From: an uncultured Bacteroidales bacterium
Lineage (GTDB): Bacteria; Bacteroidota; Bacteroidia; Bacteroidales; Bacteroidaceae
Direction: 5' to 3'
Length of the DNA stretch: 35,006 nucleotides
Assembly (NCBI GenBank): GCA_902779315.1
Contig: CACZBC010000022.1
Span: 1-35,006 of the forward strand
Positions within the stretch are counted from its first letter, which is position 1. Every line of letters starts with the position of its first letter. The position numbers and the translations under genes are program-made. This document shows positions 32,619-35,006 of this stretch, piece by piece. The notes below the pieces were generated by a model, which saw only the letters and a program-made list of their open reading frames with translations, was not told the origin of the DNA and did no database searches.

Positions 32619-33476
32619 ATGGCAAATTACTATTGCATGATAGCCGGCTTGCCGGACATCGATCTGAAGGACGCAAAGCCGGGCCTGAGCATTGAGGAGA
32701 TGCGGGAGCAATGCGAGGAGGTGCTCACACCGGGGGACAGGAAGTTGCTCTTCTACTTTTTCTTGCACTTCGATTGCGTCAACCTGGTCAAATTGCTTAA
32801 GAACCCCGAGGCAGACATCGACCAATGGGGCAACTTCACGCTCGACCAGTTGCGTGACCTCATTACCAGTGCCACGGAGCTCAACTTCAACGTGCATCGC
32901 TACCCAGCTTTCATGAGTATCTTTGCCCGCGAATATGCCTTCAACAAGGACAAGGCAGGCTACTTCCCCGAGGACGAGATGGCTTATCAGTTCTTCGATT
33001 ATGCCATCAAGACTTGCCCCAATCGCATGATGCGTCGTTGGTACAAGTTGAATCTCGACATCACCAACATCCTCACAGCCATGCTGGCACGCAGCCAGGG
33101 CTGGAGCGTCGGTGACTTCATCAAGGGAGAAGGTGAGGTGCAGGAGATGATACGCGAGAACAAGACCAAGGACTTCAACCTCGGACTGGAGTTTGACTAC
33201 ATCCCTCAACTCATGAAGATTGTGGACGAAGAAGACCCTGTCCGCAAGGAAAAGATGATTGACGCCTTCAAGTGGATCTGGCTCGACGAGCGTACTTTCT
33301 TCGAACCCTTCAGCATGGAAGCAGTCTTCGCTTACCTCTGCAAGCTCGAAATGCAGGAACGTTGGGCAAAACTCGACGTCGAACAAGGCAAAGAAACCTT
33401 CCAGAGGATAATTGACGACCTGAGGAGCGAGGCACAAGTGCCTGAAGAATTCAAGGCTCCAACTATTCACAGATAA
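32619..33476 (+). CDS. DUF2764 protein of the V-type ATPase operon
   Basis: A 285-residue soluble, mostly helical protein beginning MANYYCMIAGLPDIDLKD, the start typical of DUF2764. No catalytic motif is visible. It lies between subunits E (11 bp) and A (21 bp). DUF2764 genes take this position in Bacteroidetes V-ATPase operons, and a role equivalent to the central-stalk-connecting subunit C has been supposed; the sequence alone does not prove it. Abundant Trp/Tyr/Phe and acidic residues suggest protein contacts. Confidence 0.88.
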   Translation: MANYYCMIAGLPDIDLKDAKPGLSIEEMREQCEEVLTPGDRKLLFYFFLHFDCVNLVKLLKNPEADIDQWGNFTLDQLRDLITSATELNFNVHRYPAFMSIFAREYAFNKDKAGYFPEDEMAYQFFDYAIKTCPNRMMRRWYKLNLDITNILTAMLARSQGWSVGDFIKGEGEVQEMIRENKTKDFNLGLEFDYIPQLMKIVDEEDPVRKEKMIDAFKWIWLDERTFFEPFSMEAVFAYLCKLEMQERWAKLDVEQGKETFQRIIDDLRSEAQVPEEFKAPTIHR

Positions 33477-33497
33477 AAACAAACACAAGATAAGAAC

Positions 33498-35006
33498 ATG
33501 ACAAAAGGTATTGTTAGTGGCGTAGTTGCCAATATGGTCACGCTCCGAGTGGACGGTCCTGTGCTCCAAGGCGAAATATGCTACATCACAACTGGTGGCG
33601 ACCGATTGATGGCAGAGGTCATCAAAGTGGTCGGACAAGACGTATATGTGCAGGTTTTCGAAAGCACACGTGGTCTGAAAGTCGGTGCCGAAGCAGAGTT
33701 TACGGGACACATGCTCGAGATTCAACTCGGCCCGGGTATGCTCAGCCACAACTACGACGGACTTCAGAACGACCTCGACAAGATGGAAGGCGTCTTCCTG
33801 AAACGCGGTGAATACACTGAGGCTCTCGATGGCGAACGCCTTTGGGACTTCGAACCTCTCGTGAAGGAGGGTGACAAAGTGCAGGCGAGTGATTGGCTTG
33901 GCAAAGTGGAGGAGAACCATCAGCCCTTGAAGATAATGGCTCCCTTCCAGATGAAAGGCACAGCCACAGTCAAGAGCATCGTGGCGAAAGGGCAGTATAA
34001 GATTCACGACACCATTGCTGTCCTGACCGACGAGCAAGGCAACGACATCAAGGTCGATATGGTGCAGCACTGGCCCGTGAAGTTTGCTATGACCAATTAT
34101 CGCGAGAAACCACGTCCATTCAAACTGCTTGAGACAGGTGTCCGCACCATCGATACCTTCAATCCCATCGTGGAAGGTGGCACAGGCTTCATCCCCGGTC
34201 CCTTCGGTACGGGCAAGACCGTGCTGCAGCACGCCATTTCGAAGCAGGCCGAGGCAGACATCGTGATTATCGCTGCCTGCGGTGAACGTGCCAACGAGGT
34301 CGTGGAAATCTTCACCGAGTTCCCTGAACTGGTTGACCCCCATACAGGCCGTAAGTTGATGGAGCGCACAATCATCATTGCCAACACCTCTAACATGCCT
34401 GTTGCAGCTCGCGAGGCTTCCGTCTATACAGCCATGACGATGGCAGAGTACTACCGCTCGATGGGACTTCGCGTTCTGCTGATGGCCGACTCGACGTCAC
34501 GTTGGGCACAGGCTCTTCGCGAGATGTCCAACCGTATGGAAGAACTGCCAGGACCCGATGCATTCCCAATGGACTTGGGTGCTCTCATCAGCAATTTCTA
34601 CGGACGTGCCGGTTATGTTTACCTCAATAACGGTGAGGTTGGCTCCGTCACATTCTTGGGAACCGTATCACCTGCCGGCGGTAACTTGAAGGAGCCGGTA
34701 ACGGAGAACACCAAGAAGGTTGCCCGTTGCTTCTATGCTCTTGAGCAGGACCGTGCCGACAAGAAGCGTTACCCTGCTGTCAACCCCATTGATTCTTATT
34801 CGAAGTACCTTGAGTATCCCGAGTTCGCAGAGTATATCAAGGAGCACATCAACGAGGAGTGGATTCCGAAGGTACTCGCCCTGAAGACTCGTATGCAACG
34901 TGGTAAGGAGATTGCCGAGCAGATAAACATCCTTGGTGACGACGGTGTGCCTGTTGAATATCACGTTACCTTCTGGAAGTCAGAAGTGATTGACTACGTC
35001 ATCCTG
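33498..35006 (+). CDS. atpA: V-type ATPase catalytic subunit A, 3' end beyond window
   Basis: 503 codons are visible of about 585 expected. The start MTKGIVSGVVANMVTLRV is typical. The Walker A motif is GPFGTGKT (residues 234-241, Lys240), followed by IIAACGERANEVVEIF and the Walker B-region segment LRVLLMADSTSRWAQALREMSNR. The non-homologous insert characteristic of A subunits is present before the P-loop (about 110-190). ATP hydrolysis in A3B3 drives, or is driven by, ion flow through the membrane ring. Subunits B, D, I and K are expected just outside the window. Confidence 0.96.
   Translation, partial: MTKGIVSGVVANMVTLRVDGPVLQGEICYITTGGDRLMAEVIKVVGQDVYVQVFESTRGLKVGAEAEFTGHMLEIQLGPGMLSHNYDGLQNDLDKMEGVFLKRGEYTEALDGERLWDFEPLVKEGDKVQASDWLGKVEENHQPLKIMAPFQMKGTATVKSIVAKGQYKIHDTIAVLTDEQGNDIKVDMVQHWPVKFAMTNYREKPRPFKLLETGVRTIDTFNPIVEGGTGFIPGPFGTGKTVLQHAISKQAEADIVIIAACGERANEVVEIFTEFPELVDPHTGRKLMERTIIIANTSNMPVAAREASVYTAMTMAEYYRSMGLRVLLMADSTSRWAQALREMSNRMEELPGPDAFPMDLGALISNFYGRAGYVYLNNGEVGSVTFLGTVSPAGGNLKEPVTENTKKVARCFYALEQDRADKKRYPAVNPIDSYSKYLEYPEFAEYIKEHINEEWIPKVLALKTRMQRGKEIAEQINILGDDGVPVEYHVTFWKSEVIDYVIL

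Noticed and set aside
32604-34343. 579-codon open frame antisense to DUF2764 and V-ATPase subunit A
   Set aside because: It overlaps two certain genes codon-for-codon on the opposite strand, has no signal or recognisable domain, and its low-complexity Leu/Val/His composition is typical of a shadow of biased codon use.

Overview
The window looks like a chromosomal segment of a Bacteroidales bacterium, most likely Prevotella or a close relative. The evidence is the -7 boxes of the Bacteroidetes type (TAnnTTTG), A-rich leaders with few Shine-Dalgarno sites, many signal-peptide and lipoprotein glycan-related proteins, C-terminal tails of the 'DLQGRK..PKGIYI.NGKK' kind, and a V-type ATPase operon carrying DUF2764. 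No ribosomal or transfer RNA, CRISPR array, transposase or integrase was seen.

Layout. (1) 1-1839, minus: dnaK, truncated by the window edge, with an unusual upstream repeat and palindrome region. (2) 2011-2817, minus: a secreted protein of unknown function. (3) 3059-11382, minus: a tight cluster of a DUF4965/DUF1793 glutaminase-A-like protein, a GH31 glycosidase with a PA14 domain, and a large MscS-type channel. (4) 11619-17126, minus: a complete tripartite RND efflux operon (adaptor, pump, TolC-like channel), divergent from an AraC-family regulator (17323-18201, plus). (5) 18557-31888, plus: a surface-protein region with a CotH-kinase/dockerin protein, a 1720-residue modular dockerin protein, a fasciclin-domain lipoprotein and a GH29 fucosidase-like enzyme. 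(6) 32020 to the end, plus: the start of the V-ATPase operon (subunit E, DUF2764, subunit A).

The feature that gene annotation does not explain is a family of 22-bp tandem repeat arrays in five intergenic gaps (about 2966-3075, 11485-11594, 18238-18392, 22505-22659 and 30394-30481). All belong to one sequence family, about 27 units in total. Each unit is bounded by inverted arms, at best GCAAACGT and ACGTTTGC, around a core CACACTAT or CACACTAG, so every unit could form a stem-loop in DNA or RNA. The period equals about two helical turns. Arrays lie just downstream of gene 3' ends. They mostly occur where I see no intrinsic terminator, and the gaps with strong terminators lack them. Most units point the same way on the chromosome whatever the direction of the flanking genes. 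I do not recognise this family.

A second point of interest is a shared surface-protein module with an 'ND[TA]..PGRN...W..[YF]' signature. It occurs twice in the CotH-kinase protein and four times in the adjacent 1720-residue protein, and both end in dockerin-like calcium-binding repeats. This suggests that the two proteins act together at the cell surface, possibly as kinase and substrate or as parts of one assembly; that link is inference.
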